The notes beneath the pieces were generated by a model, which was not told the origin of the DNA, did no database searches, and saw only the letters and a list, made by a program, of their open reading frames with translations. A stretch of 64,000 nucleotides of DNA from contig CANKCB010000006.1 of NCBI GenBank assembly GCA_947480335.1, forward strand, positions 77,148 through 141,147. Reading direction: 5' to 3'. Positions within the stretch are counted from its first letter, which is position 1. Every line of letters begins with the position of its first letter. The translations under genes and the position numbers were made by a program. Shown one piece after another: positions 1 through 8,097 of this stretch. This DNA is from Gammaproteobacteria bacterium (lineage in GTDB: Bacteria; Pseudomonadota; Gammaproteobacteria; Eutrophobiales; Eutrophobiaceae).

Positions 1-1308
1 GCCCAATAATTCAAAAAAACTTTCGACAGACGCGACAGGCTCCCGATTCACCGATGTAATTACATCTCCCTGACGCAAACCGGATCGCCAGGCCAGACTG
101 TTCTGATCAATTTCGCTGACCTGTACACCTTCAATCACACCGTAATACGGGCTATTGCTATCCAGATTGCCAAACTTGATGCCTTCCAGACGCTGGTTCT
201 CCGGAGCCACCATCGCCGTCGCTGTGAATGCTTTTCTCGAACTGACCTTGGTCTCCAGCTTCTGTTTTTTACCTTCGCGGAATATCTCGAATGAAATCGA
301 TGCCCCCACCGGCAACAAACCAATCTTGTTACGCACATCACTGGCACCGCTGACGATGTCACCATTGATCGCCACCAGCACATCTCCCGGTAGCAAGCCT
401 GCCTGCTCAGCCGGAGATCCCTGGGAAATATTGACAACCACAGCACCCCCCTGGTTCTTGACCCCTAGTGCTTCAGCCAGTTCCGGGCTTAGATCCTGCG
501 TTGCAATGCCAACAAACCCACGATCCACTTCACCATTCGCGACCAGTTGTTCCATCACATGTGTGGCCAGATTAATCGGAATAGCAAAGCCGATTCCGAT
601 ATTGCCACCAGATTGTGAAAAGATGGCGGTATTGATTCCGATAAGTTCACCACGCAAATTAACCAGTGCACCACCGGAGTTTCCCGGGTTAATCGAGGCA
701 TCTGTCTGGATAAAGTCCTCGTAACCCTCGATACCTAATCCACTACGTCCGAGCGCACTGACTATTCCGGACGTCACTGTCTGACCCAGTCCAAAGGGAT
801 TGCCAATTGCGACGACATAATCACCGACACGCAATGCCTCGGAATTTGCCGGTTTGACCTCCATCAGATTTTCCGCCGGGATCCTGATCACAGCCACATC
901 GGTTTCCGGATCCGTACCGACGAGTTTTGCCTCGAGCTGTCGTCCATCGGTAAGGGTTACAGTAATTTGTACTGCATTTTCAATAACATGATTATTGGTC
1001 AGTATCAGTCCGCGTTTCGCATCGACAATCACACCGGATCCCAGACTCTGGGTTTTTTGTTGTACCTGACCTGGTACATTAAAAAACCGGCGGAAAAAGG
1101 GATCGGCATATAACTGGTTTTGCTGAACCATTGTACGTCCTTCAGTAGCGATATTGACCACGGCAGGCGTAACCTGTTCCAGCATCGGCGCCAGACTGGG
1201 CACACTGTCATTGCCTGCAATACCTGGCAGTGCAGCTGTTGCTGCCCATGCAGACAAGCTGCAATACAGCATCAACAAATACTGACGTAGATCACGTTTG
1301 ATCGGCAT
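1..1308 (-). CDS. HtrA/DegP-family periplasmic serine protease (3' end beyond window)
   Basis: Periplasmic ATP-independent protease/chaperone that degrades misfolded envelope proteins. The reverse-strand frame is open from ATG at 1308 to the window edge (436 codons), so the C-terminus is missing. A signal peptide occupies about residues 1-26. The catalytic triad is visible: His107 in LTNNHVIE, Asp137 in PETDVAVI, and Ser211 in NPGNSGGAL. A PDZ domain follows (GFVGIATQDLSPELA onward), and a second PDZ domain is cut by the edge. The start is preceded by AGGAGAAAAAGC, a good ribosome site. It lies downstream of hsp20, but a strong terminator separates them. It could be named degP, degQ or mucD; the sequence here cannot separate these. 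Confidence 0.93.
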   Translation of the reverse strand, partial: MPIKRDLRQYLLMLYCSLSAWAATAALPGIAGNDSVPSLAPMLEQVTPAVVNIATEGRTMVQQNQLYADPFFRRFFNVPGQVQQKTQSLGSGVIVDAKRGLILTNNHVIENAVQITVTLTDGRQLEAKLVGTDPETDVAVIRIPAENLMEVKPANSEALRVGDYVVAIGNPFGLGQTVTSGIVSALGRSGLGIEGYEDFIQTDASINPGNSGGALVNLRGELIGINTAIFSQSGGNIGIGFAIPINLATHVMEQLVANGEVDRGFVGIATQDLSPELAEALGVKNQGGAVVVNISQGSPAEQAGLLPGDVLVAINGDIVSGASDVRNKIGLLPVGASISFEIFREGKKQKLETKVSSRKAFTATAMVAPENQRLEGIKFGNLDSNSPYYGVIEGVQVSEIDQNSLAWRSGLRQGDVITSVNREPVASVESFFELLG

Positions 1309-1375
1309 AAGCTTTTTCTCCTGTATGACGGGGCTACCCGGAACAGTCGCCCATCTGCGATACATTCAATGCCAG

Positions 1376-1412
1376 AAAAAAACTGAAGGCGGAAACCTGT
1401 TCCGCCTTCAGT
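1376..1412 (-). terminator. Rho-independent terminator of hsp20
   Basis: A perfect 13-bp stem (1382-1394 with 1400-1412) has a 5-nt loop and, read leftward, is followed by a run of seven T (A1376-1382 on the given strand). It begins 15 nt past the Hsp20 stop codon and would stop transcription before the protease gene. Confidence 0.9.
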
Positions 1413-1426
1413 CCTGCTACTGACAA

Positions 1427-1882
1427 TTAACTGTTAACCATAATCCGGCGTGGCTGGGATTTTTCCAGTTTCGGCAGAACGATTTCGAGCACACCATCCT
1501 TGCTCTTTGCTTCCACTTTCGCTGAATCAGCCGTATCAGGAAGACTGAAGCTGCGGGAAAAAGTTCCACGTACGCGCTCTACTCGCTTGTAACCTTCGCG
1601 ACTGTCTGTCTTCTCATTGGCGCGCACACCTTTCAGTGTAAGCACGCCATCTTCCATTGTGATCTCGATGTCTTTCGCCTCAACGCCAGGCAAGTCGGCA
1701 TGGATAACATACCTGTCTTTCTCTTCCTTGATATCCACTGCCGGACGCCAGTGACTGATTGACACATCATTTGCATCCTCATTCACTGACTCGCGAATAA
1801 ACTGATCAGACAGGGTAGATTTAAAAAATTCTTTTTGTAGTTGATTCAGTAATGTATAGGGTTCGTATCGTATAAGTGACAT
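1427..1882 (-). CDS. Small heat-shock protein, Hsp20 family
   Basis: ATP-independent holdase of the alpha-crystallin family that binds unfolding proteins in the cytoplasm. The 151-residue length is typical. The alpha-crystallin domain covers roughly residues 45-140, with PAVDIKEEKDRYVIHADLPG, the LTLKG strand and the late motif KSKDGVLEIVLPK; the C-terminal tail ends near an RRIMV sequence close to the IxI/V anchor. The start at 1882 was chosen over a longer upstream frame because AAGGAGAAGCTT sits directly before it and the longer version adds unrelated sequence. It is monocistronic, with its own sigma-32-like promoter (1924-1953) and terminator (1376-1412). Confidence 0.95.
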   Translation of the reverse strand: MSLIRYEPYTLLNQLQKEFFKSTLSDQFIRESVNEDANDVSISHWRPAVDIKEEKDRYVIHADLPGVEAKDIEITMEDGVLTLKGVRANEKTDSREGYKRVERVRGTFSRSFSLPDTADSAKVEAKSKDGVLEIVLPKLEKSQPRRIMVNS

Positions 1883-1923
1883 AAGCTTCTCCTTGAGTTG
1901 GTTGTTGTTACACCTGGAGAATA

Positions 1924-1953
1924 AGTAGGGGCAGTCCACACGGATTTCAAGGG
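1924..1953 (-). promoter_or_regulatory. Sigma-32 (heat-shock) promoter for hsp20
   Basis: On the reverse strand, CCCTTGAAA (1945-1953) is followed after 13 nt by CCCCTACT (1924-1931). This matches the RpoH pattern CTTGAAA-N13/14-CCCCAT, and the -10 box lies about 40 nt upstream of the Hsp20 start. The call is from sequence pattern and gene context. Confidence 0.85.
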
Positions 1954-2004
1954 CACCTGAATTCCGGAATTGAATTAGCGGAAAATATTTATATCTGGAT
2001 TGCG

Positions 2005-2652
2005 TTAAATGCGGGAAGCGATTGTGGTCATCACGCTGGAACAAAAACGCATCAGGTGTTTTACGGGTTCCGGAAGTTCCCTTGCGCCGGATTCAACGGC
2101 CACTGTCGCATGATGACTTTCATCAATACGCATCTGTTGCAGAATGGCCCGGCTCTTCTGATCATTTTCCGGCAGGCGGACAAGATGCGTATCCAGATGC
2201 CGGACTACCTGATGTTCTGTTTCAGCCACAAAGCCCAGACTCCAGTGATCACCCATCAGGCCAGCAATCAAACCAAAGGAAAATGAACCCACATACCAAA
2301 AGGGATTCAGATAGCTGGTGTGGGAATGCAGATCCTGTAACCGTTGCTGACACCAGACCAGATGGTCTGATTCCTCCAATGCGGCTGTTTTCATGATCTG
2401 CCTGACCTGAGGATTACGGGCGGTGAGCCCCTGCCCCTGATACAATGCCTGAGCTGAAACCTCACCGGCATGATTTACCCGCATCAGACTGGCCGACAAC
2501 GTCCGCATGAGCGTGTCCATCGGCATTTCAGCGACAGAATCTGCCGGATCCGGTCTGTTGACAGGGCTTTTAGCGGGTTTTGCCTGACGCAGAAACCCGT
2601 CAAAATCGATGATCAGACGGTCCAGAGCACTGTATTGTCGTGTCACTTTCAT
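2005..2652 (-). CDS. coq7: 3-demethoxyubiquinol 3-hydroxylase (Coq7-type di-iron monooxygenase)
   Basis: Catalyses the O2-dependent hydroxylation in late ubiquinone synthesis. At 215 aa it has the usual length for bacterial Coq7. The di-iron ligands of this ferritin-like four-helix fold are visible as E in RVNHAGEVSAQ, E..H in ALEESDHLVW, E in VAETEHQV, and E..H in MRIDESHHATVA. The start MKVTRQYSALDRLI at 2652 was preferred because the longer frame to 2754 adds sequence not typical of the family; the ribosome site is weak. It is divergent from rplM across about 108 bp. No terminator was recognised before hsp20. Confidence 0.94.
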   Translation of the reverse strand: MKVTRQYSALDRLIIDFDGFLRQAKPAKSPVNRPDPADSVAEMPMDTLMRTLSASLMRVNHAGEVSAQALYQGQGLTARNPQVRQIMKTAALEESDHLVWCQQRLQDLHSHTSYLNPFWYVGSFSFGLIAGLMGDHWSLGFVAETEHQVVRHLDTHLVRLPENDQKSRAILQQMRIDESHHATVAVESGARELPEPVKHLMRFCSSVMTTIASRI

Positions 2653-2683
2653 GGTTTCGAATAAAAATCCCGTCAAAAACAGT

Positions 2684-2721
2684 CTGTTAATATTGACAGT
2701 AATGAGGGCAATCCGTACCAT
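2684..2721 (+). promoter_or_regulatory. Predicted rplM promoter with two overlapping dyads
   Basis: TTGACA (2693-2698), a 17-nt spacer and TACCAT (2716-2721) form a plausible sigma-70 promoter, giving a short leader to rplM at 2761. The -35 lies in an imperfect palindrome, CTGTTAATATTGACAG (2684-2699). The -10 lies in a second dyad, GGGCAAT-N7-ATTGCCC (2706-2726), followed by CCTC and T6. The dyads may be operator sites or may serve the divergent coq7 promoter; this is inference. Confidence 0.5.
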
Positions 2722-2760
2722 TGCCCCTCTTTTTTCACTGGTTTTAACAGACAAACTGTA

Positions 2761-3189
2761 ATGAATACCTATACCGCAAAAGCCTCAGACATCAAACAGG
2801 ACTGGTACATCGTAGATGCGACCGGCAAAACATTGGGTCGCCTGGCGACTGAAATTGCCCACCGTCTACGTGGCAAACACAAACCGGAATACACCCCATC
2901 GATGGATGTTGGTGACTATATTGTAGTCATCAATGCCAAAAATGTCAGGATTACCGGCAACAAGGAAAAAAACAAAACCTATTACCAGTATTCCGGATAC
3001 CCCAGTGGCATGAAGTCAATTACCTTTGACAAGCTACTGGTCAGGAAGCCTGAGCTGGTAATTGAAAAGGCCGTCAAGGGCATGCTACCGAAAGGACCGC
3101 TCGGACGGAAAATGTACAGAAAGCTGAAAGTTTATCGCGGTGCAGATCACAAGCACACTGCACAGCAGCCACAACCCCTGGAAATATAA
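2761..3189 (+). CDS. rplM: 50S ribosomal protein L13
   Basis: Early-assembly protein of the large ribosomal subunit. The 142-residue length equals the usual bacterial L13. Family sequences are visible along the protein: [19 protein letters not shown] near the N-terminus, the GDYIVVINA strand, [15 protein letters not shown] in the middle, and the [19 protein letters not shown] segment near the C-terminus. It is followed after 3 nt by rpsI, the conserved rplM-rpsI operon. In enterobacteria L13 autoregulates this operon through the leader; the leader here is only about 33 nt if the predicted promoter is right, so I cannot support that directly. Confidence 0.98.
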   Translation: MNTYTAKASDIKQDWYIVDATGKTLGRLATEIAHRLRGKHKPEYTPSMDVGDYIVVINAKNVRITGNKEKNKTYYQYSGYPSGMKSITFDKLLVRKPELVIEKAVKGMLPKGPLGRKMYRKLKVYRGADHKHTAQQPQPLEI

Positions 3190-3192
3190 TTT

Positions 3193-3585
3193 ATGTCAGA
3201 ACAAACCTATTACAGCACTGGCCGTCGCAAGAGTTCCACCGCGAGGGTGTTCCTGAAGAAAGGCAGTGGCACTATCACTATCAATCATCGTGATATCGGT
3301 ATCTACTTTGGTCGCGAAACCGGTCGTATGATCGTACGTCAACCGCTGGAAACCATTAACATGAAAGACACCTTTGATATCGAAATTACGGTATCTGGTG
3401 GCGGCATCTCCGGACAAGCCGGTGCAATACGCCATGGTATTACCCGTGCACTGATCGTTTATGATGAAACCCTGCGTAAACCTTTACGTAAGGCCGGGTT
3501 TGTTACCCGTGATGCCAGAGAAGTGGAACGCAAGAAAGTCGGTCTGCACAAGGCAAGAAAGAAACCTCAGTACTCCAAGCGTTAA
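3193..3585 (+). CDS. rpsI: 30S ribosomal protein S9
   Basis: Small-subunit protein whose C-terminal tail reaches the P-site tRNA. At 130 aa it has the standard length. It begins with [16 protein letters not shown] and ends in the basic tail KKPQYSKR, with the invariant final SKR that contacts tRNA. The internal [19 protein letters not shown] segment is characteristic. It is the second gene of the rplM operon and is followed by a 13-bp terminator hairpin. Nothing is unusual. Confidence 0.98.
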   Translation: MSEQTYYSTGRRKSSTARVFLKKGSGTITINHRDIGIYFGRETGRMIVRQPLETINMKDTFDIEITVSGGGISGQAGAIRHGITRALIVYDETLRKPLRKAGFVTRDAREVERKKVGLHKARKKPQYSKR

Positions 3586-3603
3586 ACAGTTTATTGCTAT
3601 TCT

Positions 3604-3640
3604 CCCCCGTTCCGGAGATTACTTTCCGGAACGGGGGTTT
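3604..3640 (+). terminator. Terminator hairpin after rpsI
   Basis: CCCCCGTTCCGGA (3604-3616) pairs perfectly with 3625-3637 across an 8-nt loop, followed by only TTT. The stem is very stable but the U-tract is short, so partial read-through into the tRNA gene is possible. Confidence 0.75.
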
Positions 3641-3662
3641 AAACGTACTGATATACCAATAT

Positions 3663-3736
3663 TGGGGGTTCGTCTAAGGGTAGGACTGCGGACTCTGACT
3701 CCGCCAGTAGTGGTTCAAATCCATTACCCCCAGCCA
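3663..3736 (+). tRNA. tRNA-Gln (anticodon CUG)
   Basis: A full cloverleaf was traced by eye. The acceptor stem TGGGGGT (3663-3669) pairs with ACCCCCA (3726-3732), followed by discriminator G and encoded CCA (3734-3736). The D-arm is GTCT/GGAC. The anticodon stem GCGGA/TCCGC encloses loop CTCTGAC, giving anticodon CTG with T33. The T-arm is AGTGG-TTCAAAT-CCATT. The U1-A72 pair and the loop resemble bacterial tRNA-Gln and it reads CAG codons. It lies 77 nt after rpsI. Confidence 0.93.
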
Positions 3737-3984
3737 TTTCACCCATACAGCTGTATTCATTAACCTCACCTGTATGCTGTCCACTCTGGCAAAATAGATA
3801 CACTGCCAGTAGTCATCATCCGATTATGTCCATCTGTCCCGTATCCCTGAATTTTACATTGCACGTCAACCTGCTTGAGAGTTATACGTTAAGAATTTTA
3901 CCAGGGTGAAATTACAGTGCGCATGTCCGACAGATGGCACTTGTCCCGCAATGAACTAATAAAAAATAAATCAGGATTATTTAC

Positions 3985-5229
3985 ATGAGCTCATCAAGGC
4001 GTTTGGGCATACATTGTGCGGTACTGCTGTCTGCGCTGCTTCTACAAGCCTGTGGTGGGGGTGGCGCAGGTACGGGTGATACGCCTACTGCCGCTACAAC
4101 TACAACAGCAGTCACCACTCCGGCTCCCGTCGCAAACCGTCTGACAGTTTCAACATCTCTGTTCCGGGAAACGGCCTTATCTGCAAGCGGACGATTATCC
4201 TGTGCGGTATGTCATACGGATGAAACAGCCCATTCAACCGCGAGTCTGGTCAGCTTCCCAACCGGCGGGCCGAATATGGATCAGCAGGTACCCCGTGCCA
4301 GTCCGTCCATCCTGTATCTACAGGCCAATCGTCCCTTCAATATTAATGACAATGGTAATCCATCCGGTGGATTTAACTGGGACGGACGGTTTAACAGCCG
4401 GGCTCAACAAGCAACCGGGCCATTGCTTGCCGTCAATGAAATGGCCAATGCCGATGTGGCCGCTGTGGCCAGAAAAGTTCGCGGCTTGTCCTACTTTAAT
4501 GATTTTGTATCTGCATTTGGAATCTCCGCACAGGCCGGCGATCAATTAATTTTTGATACGCTGTTACAAGCGCTTGAGACTTACCAGCAACAGGATCCCG
4601 ATTATTTATTATTCAACAGCAAGTATGACCGCTTTCTGGACGGAACCACGACTTTGACAGCACAGGAAACGCGCGGACTGAATATATTCAACGATCCAAA
4701 CAAGGGAAATTGTGATAGCTGTCATACCAGTCGCATCGGACCGGGAAGAGAGCGACCATTATTCACCAATTTCCGTTATGCCGCACTGGGGCTACCACGA
4801 AATTCGGCTATCACGGCGAATGCTGACAATAATTTTTTTGATATGGGATTGTGCGGGCCAACACGCACTGATTTAACAGCCAGAACCGATTTGTGTGGTC
4901 ATTTCAAAATTCCCACCCTGAGAAATATCGCCATTACGGCACCCTATTTTCATAATTCCAGTATCGCGACACTGACCAATGCCGTTGAATTCTATGCAAC
5001 ACGCGATACCAATCCCTCACGCTGGTATCCGACCGTACTGGCTGTGGTGGATAAGTTTAACGACCTGCCGGTACAATTTCGTACCAACGTAAGACGTACC
5101 CGTCCATTCGGACAAAATGCCGGTGATCCACCGGCACTGAACAGTCAGGACATAGCCGATCTGGTTGCCTTCTTACAGACGCTTAGCGATGAGAGAAATG
5201 CAGCGCCAGGAGCGGCCACCGTCCCCTGA
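3985..5229 (+). CDS. Di-heme cytochrome c peroxidase/MauG-family lipoprotein
   Basis: Exported di-heme c-type enzyme of the bacterial cytochrome c peroxidase/MauG superfamily; the substrate is unknown. The 414-residue protein starts with a lipoprotein signal (SALLLQAC, lipobox Cys about residue 23) followed by a Gly- and Thr-rich linker. Heme sites are CAVCH near residue 73 and CDSCH near residue 244. The family segment PTLRNIAITAPYFHNSSI follows the second heme. It runs convergent with the Nramp-like gene, separated by 13 nt, so transcripts may overlap. About 250 bp upstream carry no gene apart from the tRNA end. Peroxidase activity versus MauG-like protein oxidation cannot be decided. Confidence 0.88.
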   Translation: MSSSRRLGIHCAVLLSALLLQACGGGGAGTGDTPTAATTTTAVTTPAPVANRLTVSTSLFRETALSASGRLSCAVCHTDETAHSTASLVSFPTGGPNMDQQVPRASPSILYLQANRPFNINDNGNPSGGFNWDGRFNSRAQQATGPLLAVNEMANADVAAVARKVRGLSYFNDFVSAFGISAQAGDQLIFDTLLQALETYQQQDPDYLLFNSKYDRFLDGTTTLTAQETRGLNIFNDPNKGNCDSCHTSRIGPGRERPLFTNFRYAALGLPRNSAITANADNNFFDMGLCGPTRTDLTARTDLCGHFKIPTLRNIAITAPYFHNSSIATLTNAVEFYATRDTNPSRWYPTVLAVVDKFNDLPVQFRTNVRRTRPFGQNAGDPPALNSQDIADLVAFLQTLSDERNAAPGAATVP

Positions 5230-5242
5230 CGAAGATTTAAGA

Positions 5243-6736
5243 TTATAATAAGGTGCGTATCGACATCACGGTGAAGAATCCATAAAACAGTGACATGAAT
5301 ACCAGTGCCACCCTTCGCCACATGGCGGGGCGCACAGCTACAGGTAACAAACAGGTGTTAATATAAAGCAGATGGATGGATGAAAACATCAGAATGATCC
5401 CGGCCATATTGGCACTCAGTTGCAGCAAGATGATTGGTGCAGCAAAACGCAATGCGATGATACCCCACAACACCACCATAGCCAGTACTGCGTAATAAAG
5501 TTTTTTCACATCCCGCCCGAACCAGTCGCGGCAACGACGGCTACCAGTCCAGAGTATGTCAGTGATGGAACGAACCATTCCCTCCAGAATATCCAGCTGA
5601 GTCTTGAACAATATCCAGACGCCGAGAAAAGCCACGAGTCCTGACATGAATGGACCACCAATCGAACCAATGCCCTGAGCCAGGGTCGCACTGATGCCCG
5701 GGCCACGTATATCACTGCCAGCGGGAATCAGTACCACATATAACAATGCAGGCAACATCATGCCCAGCATGGCACCAATGAAAAATATACCCCACTGATC
5801 GGCACGGATGATACGCCACCAGCCCCGCCATCGGCTCATATTTTCCGTATCTGCGACAAATGTAAAACCGGTATGTGACAGATCCATTTTTTCACTGTTC
5901 ATTGCGGCCGGTATGTAACCGGCAAGTTTGGCCATACCATAACCCTTGTCACGCGCCCAGTTCGACAAAACAATATTGATCATACCTCCGGCACCGGAAT
6001 AGGCAGCAAGTGCGGCGAGCAGGAAGAAGTCTGCGCCTTCAGGCAAAAAACTGAATTTGCCATGCACTGTATCGTAACCGGTATATCCGGCCAGTGCGCT
6101 TAGCCAGGTGCCCAGTGGAACCAGTATGACCGCCAGCACCAGAAAACCGCCGATAATACACACCACCAGTATCCAGTTCAGCACTTCCAGAGTACGTTCT
6201 ATCCTGCGACCAACAACCAATAGAGCCACACATAGCAGAAAGGTGCCAACACCGATCATGTAAGTTGTTGTGGCATCAGCAGCCACCGGTAAGCGTTGGG
6301 CAAACAGGAAGAATACCGCGCCGGCGGCTGTGCCGGCCCAGGCTGGCCAGCCTACCTGCATTAAATACAAGATTGCATAAATCCAGGCCCACATCGTGGA
6401 CGATGGACGTGTGCGCATAAATCCGGTCACAACCGGTTCACCGGTTGCCATCGTGTAGCGCATCAATTCGGTATTAAAAACAGTCTGCAGAAAGATGGCA
6501 ATACCGGTAACCCACAATAGTGACAGACCCAGTCGAACAAACACGGCCGGACCCAGCAGGAATTCACCGCTGCCAATTGAAGCCCCGAGTACAATTACAC
6601 CCGGTCCAACCACCGCCAGCCAGCCTATACCTTTCGGAGTTGGAGGTAACGGCATCTGATCCAGTTTCCATGCGCTTAATCCTGAACGCGCTTCCGGACT
6701 AACTTCATTATGGGTATTTATTGATAGACTGGACAT
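5243..6736 (-). CDS. Nramp-related membrane transporter without the canonical DPGN motif
   Basis: A 497-residue polytopic membrane protein of the Nramp (SLC11) superfamily, with about 11 hydrophobic segments. TM1 reads GPGVIVLGASIGSGEFLLGP: where proton-coupled Mn/Fe Nramps carry DPGN, this protein has GSGE. The MPH motif of TM6 is also not seen. This agrees with a divergent branch whose substrate may not be manganese or iron. The start at 6736 is preceded by GAGGAAA. It stands alone, convergent with the di-heme peroxidase gene. General automatic annotation would call it a divalent metal transporter; the substrate is uncertain. Confidence 0.82.
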   Translation of the reverse strand: MSSLSINTHNEVSPEARSGLSAWKLDQMPLPPTPKGIGWLAVVGPGVIVLGASIGSGEFLLGPAVFVRLGLSLLWVTGIAIFLQTVFNTELMRYTMATGEPVVTGFMRTRPSSTMWAWIYAILYLMQVGWPAWAGTAAGAVFFLFAQRLPVAADATTTYMIGVGTFLLCVALLVVGRRIERTLEVLNWILVVCIIGGFLVLAVILVPLGTWLSALAGYTGYDTVHGKFSFLPEGADFFLLAALAAYSGAGGMINIVLSNWARDKGYGMAKLAGYIPAAMNSEKMDLSHTGFTFVADTENMSRWRGWWRIIRADQWGIFFIGAMLGMMLPALLYVVLIPAGSDIRGPGISATLAQGIGSIGGPFMSGLVAFLGVWILFKTQLDILEGMVRSITDILWTGSRRCRDWFGRDVKKLYYAVLAMVVLWGIIALRFAAPIILLQLSANMAGIILMFSSIHLLYINTCLLPVAVRPAMWRRVALVFMSLFYGFFTVMSIRTLL

Positions 6737-7036
6737 CAGATTTCCTCGTGTCTCTGTACTCGTTCTACATTGTTATTATGGTTTTATGCAAAGACGGGGA
6801 AGTTAATACAGGCAAGCCGATGCGCATTTGACAAACCCCCGTTTTATCAAAGCGTTGGTTTAAGATAGCGGAGTTTCAGACTTATAGCCAGTTCTCCCGT
6901 GGATAAATTGAGTCTAGCCAGGCAAGTCTGTGGCGTACAACGGCATAACACATCCGGGATGGCAAGTTTAGTGCACGCTCCGGATGTGCCCGGCGCACAT
7001 CCGGAGTACTACTACTTATCAGTTTATATTCTCTAT
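6737..7036. other. Intergenic region between Nramp-like gene and phoH
   Basis: This 300-bp gap holds the upstream region of the leftward Nramp-like gene and the 3' flank of phoH, including the hairpin at 6978-7006. I recognised no RNA gene, riboswitch or convincing small reading frame. Confidence 0.6.
6978..7006 (-). terminator. Hairpin downstream of phoH
   Basis: A perfect 12-bp stem CTCCGGATGTGC / GCACATCCGGAG with a 5-nt loop lies 30 nt past the phoH stop. It lacks a clear U-tract on the phoH strand, so it may be a processing or stabilising hairpin rather than an intrinsic terminator. Confidence 0.55.
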
Positions 7037-7813
7037 TCAACCTGCTCTGGTTTCATATCTGTCCTTGGTAATAATGTAGTCCCTGACCAGTTTGCTACGA
7101 ACGATGTCTTCCTTCTGGAAATCCACATAACTGAAACCGGACAGGTTTTCGATGATGTGCATGAATTTGCGGATACCGCTACGCTCCTGCTCCCGGGTCA
7201 GATCCGACTGCCTGAAGTCACCGCTAAAGATCAGTCGACAGTTCCTGCCGGTACGGGTGATGATCGTATCGAGCTCATGAAAATTGCAGTTGGCGAACTC
7301 ATCTACCAGAACATAACAATTGTTAAGGGTAATCCCGCGCACAAACGAGGTGGAGACGAACTCGATGATGTTTTTCTGTTTCAGGATCTCGTAGGCATCA
7401 CCCCGGCCAAACAGTTCATTACAGATAGACTGGTAAGGTGCTTCATATACCCTGGTTTTATCCTTCTGATTTCCCGGCATGAAACCCATGTCACGTATGG
7501 GGACGACACTGCGGATAATATAGATTTTTTCCTGAGCCTGTTTAAAGTTAAGCAACTCATTGAGAGCAAGGAACAAGGAGAGAAAAGTCTTGCCGGTACC
7601 GGCCAGGCCGTGCAGCATCAGATGATCGCCGCGATTGAATGCTTCAAAGGTCAGTTTCTGGTTGCTGGTGAGGGGGGATACTTTATTGATGCGGAAATGC
7701 TGGGATTTGATGGAGGGGACAGATACCAGTTTGGGTTTTTCGTAGTGGTCAGGGTAACCATCATTATTATGTAGTATAAACTTTTTTCTGTTTTTCAGTC
7801 TTTTCGTAGCCAA
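7037..7813 (-). CDS. PhoH family P-loop ATPase
   Basis: Predicted cytoplasmic ATPase of the PhoH family (258 aa), linked in the literature to RNA metabolism and stress but without a settled role. The Walker A motif is GLAGTGKTF at about residues 70-78, and the Walker B region is CYVLVDEFANCN near residue 170. The protein lacks the N-terminal KH-like part of longer PhoH/YbeZ proteins, resembling the short form. The start is TTG at 7813, chosen because AGGAG lies 8 nt upstream and no ATG precedes the Walker A motif closely. It is monocistronic. Confidence 0.86.
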   Translation of the reverse strand: MATKRLKNRKKFILHNNDGYPDHYEKPKLVSVPSIKSQHFRINKVSPLTSNQKLTFEAFNRGDHLMLHGLAGTGKTFLSLFLALNELLNFKQAQEKIYIIRSVVPIRDMGFMPGNQKDKTRVYEAPYQSICNELFGRGDAYEILKQKNIIEFVSTSFVRGITLNNCYVLVDEFANCNFHELDTIITRTGRNCRLIFSGDFRQSDLTREQERSGIRKFMHIIENLSGFSYVDFQKEDIVRSKLVRDYIITKDRYETRAG

Positions 7814-8097
7814 TATAGCTCTCCTAAAAAAAGTGATTTTGAAGGTTTATAACATTTTGTCTCTGTGCATCTCCTCTCCACCCTGTAATGAACTGTTCCC
7901 CGATGTGCCAATACTCTGATTGCTCACTCTGAAAAGTATAGCAGCGATATCTGATTTCGCCACAATCCGTTGTGAGTTAATCAGAAGAATATGATCTGTG
8001 CGATTGGCAGATAGACAATCGCGAGGAAAATAACTGTTTACTGTCTGGTACAAGTGCGGGTTTGCTGTCATCACACCAACAGTATTCCCGGCAATTA

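Noticed and set aside
2703-2736. Terminator/attenuator upstream of rplM
   Set aside because: The stem overlaps the predicted -10 box, so it would not be transcribed as a hairpin. Kept as a dyad finding rather than a terminator feature.
3745-3756. ATACAGCTGTAT palindrome after the tRNA, considered as a LexA-type site
   Set aside because: It lacks the CTG-N10-CAG spacing of gammaproteobacterial LexA boxes and no SOS gene follows.
6899-7774. Long open frame on the + strand (291 codons)
   Set aside because: It lies antisense to phoH, which has Walker motifs, a ribosome site and family fit. The + frame shows no recognisable domain.
7847-8074. 75-codon frame between phoH and hemW
   Set aside because: No ribosome site, no recognisable family, and it covers the phoH upstream region. 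Treated as intergenic.
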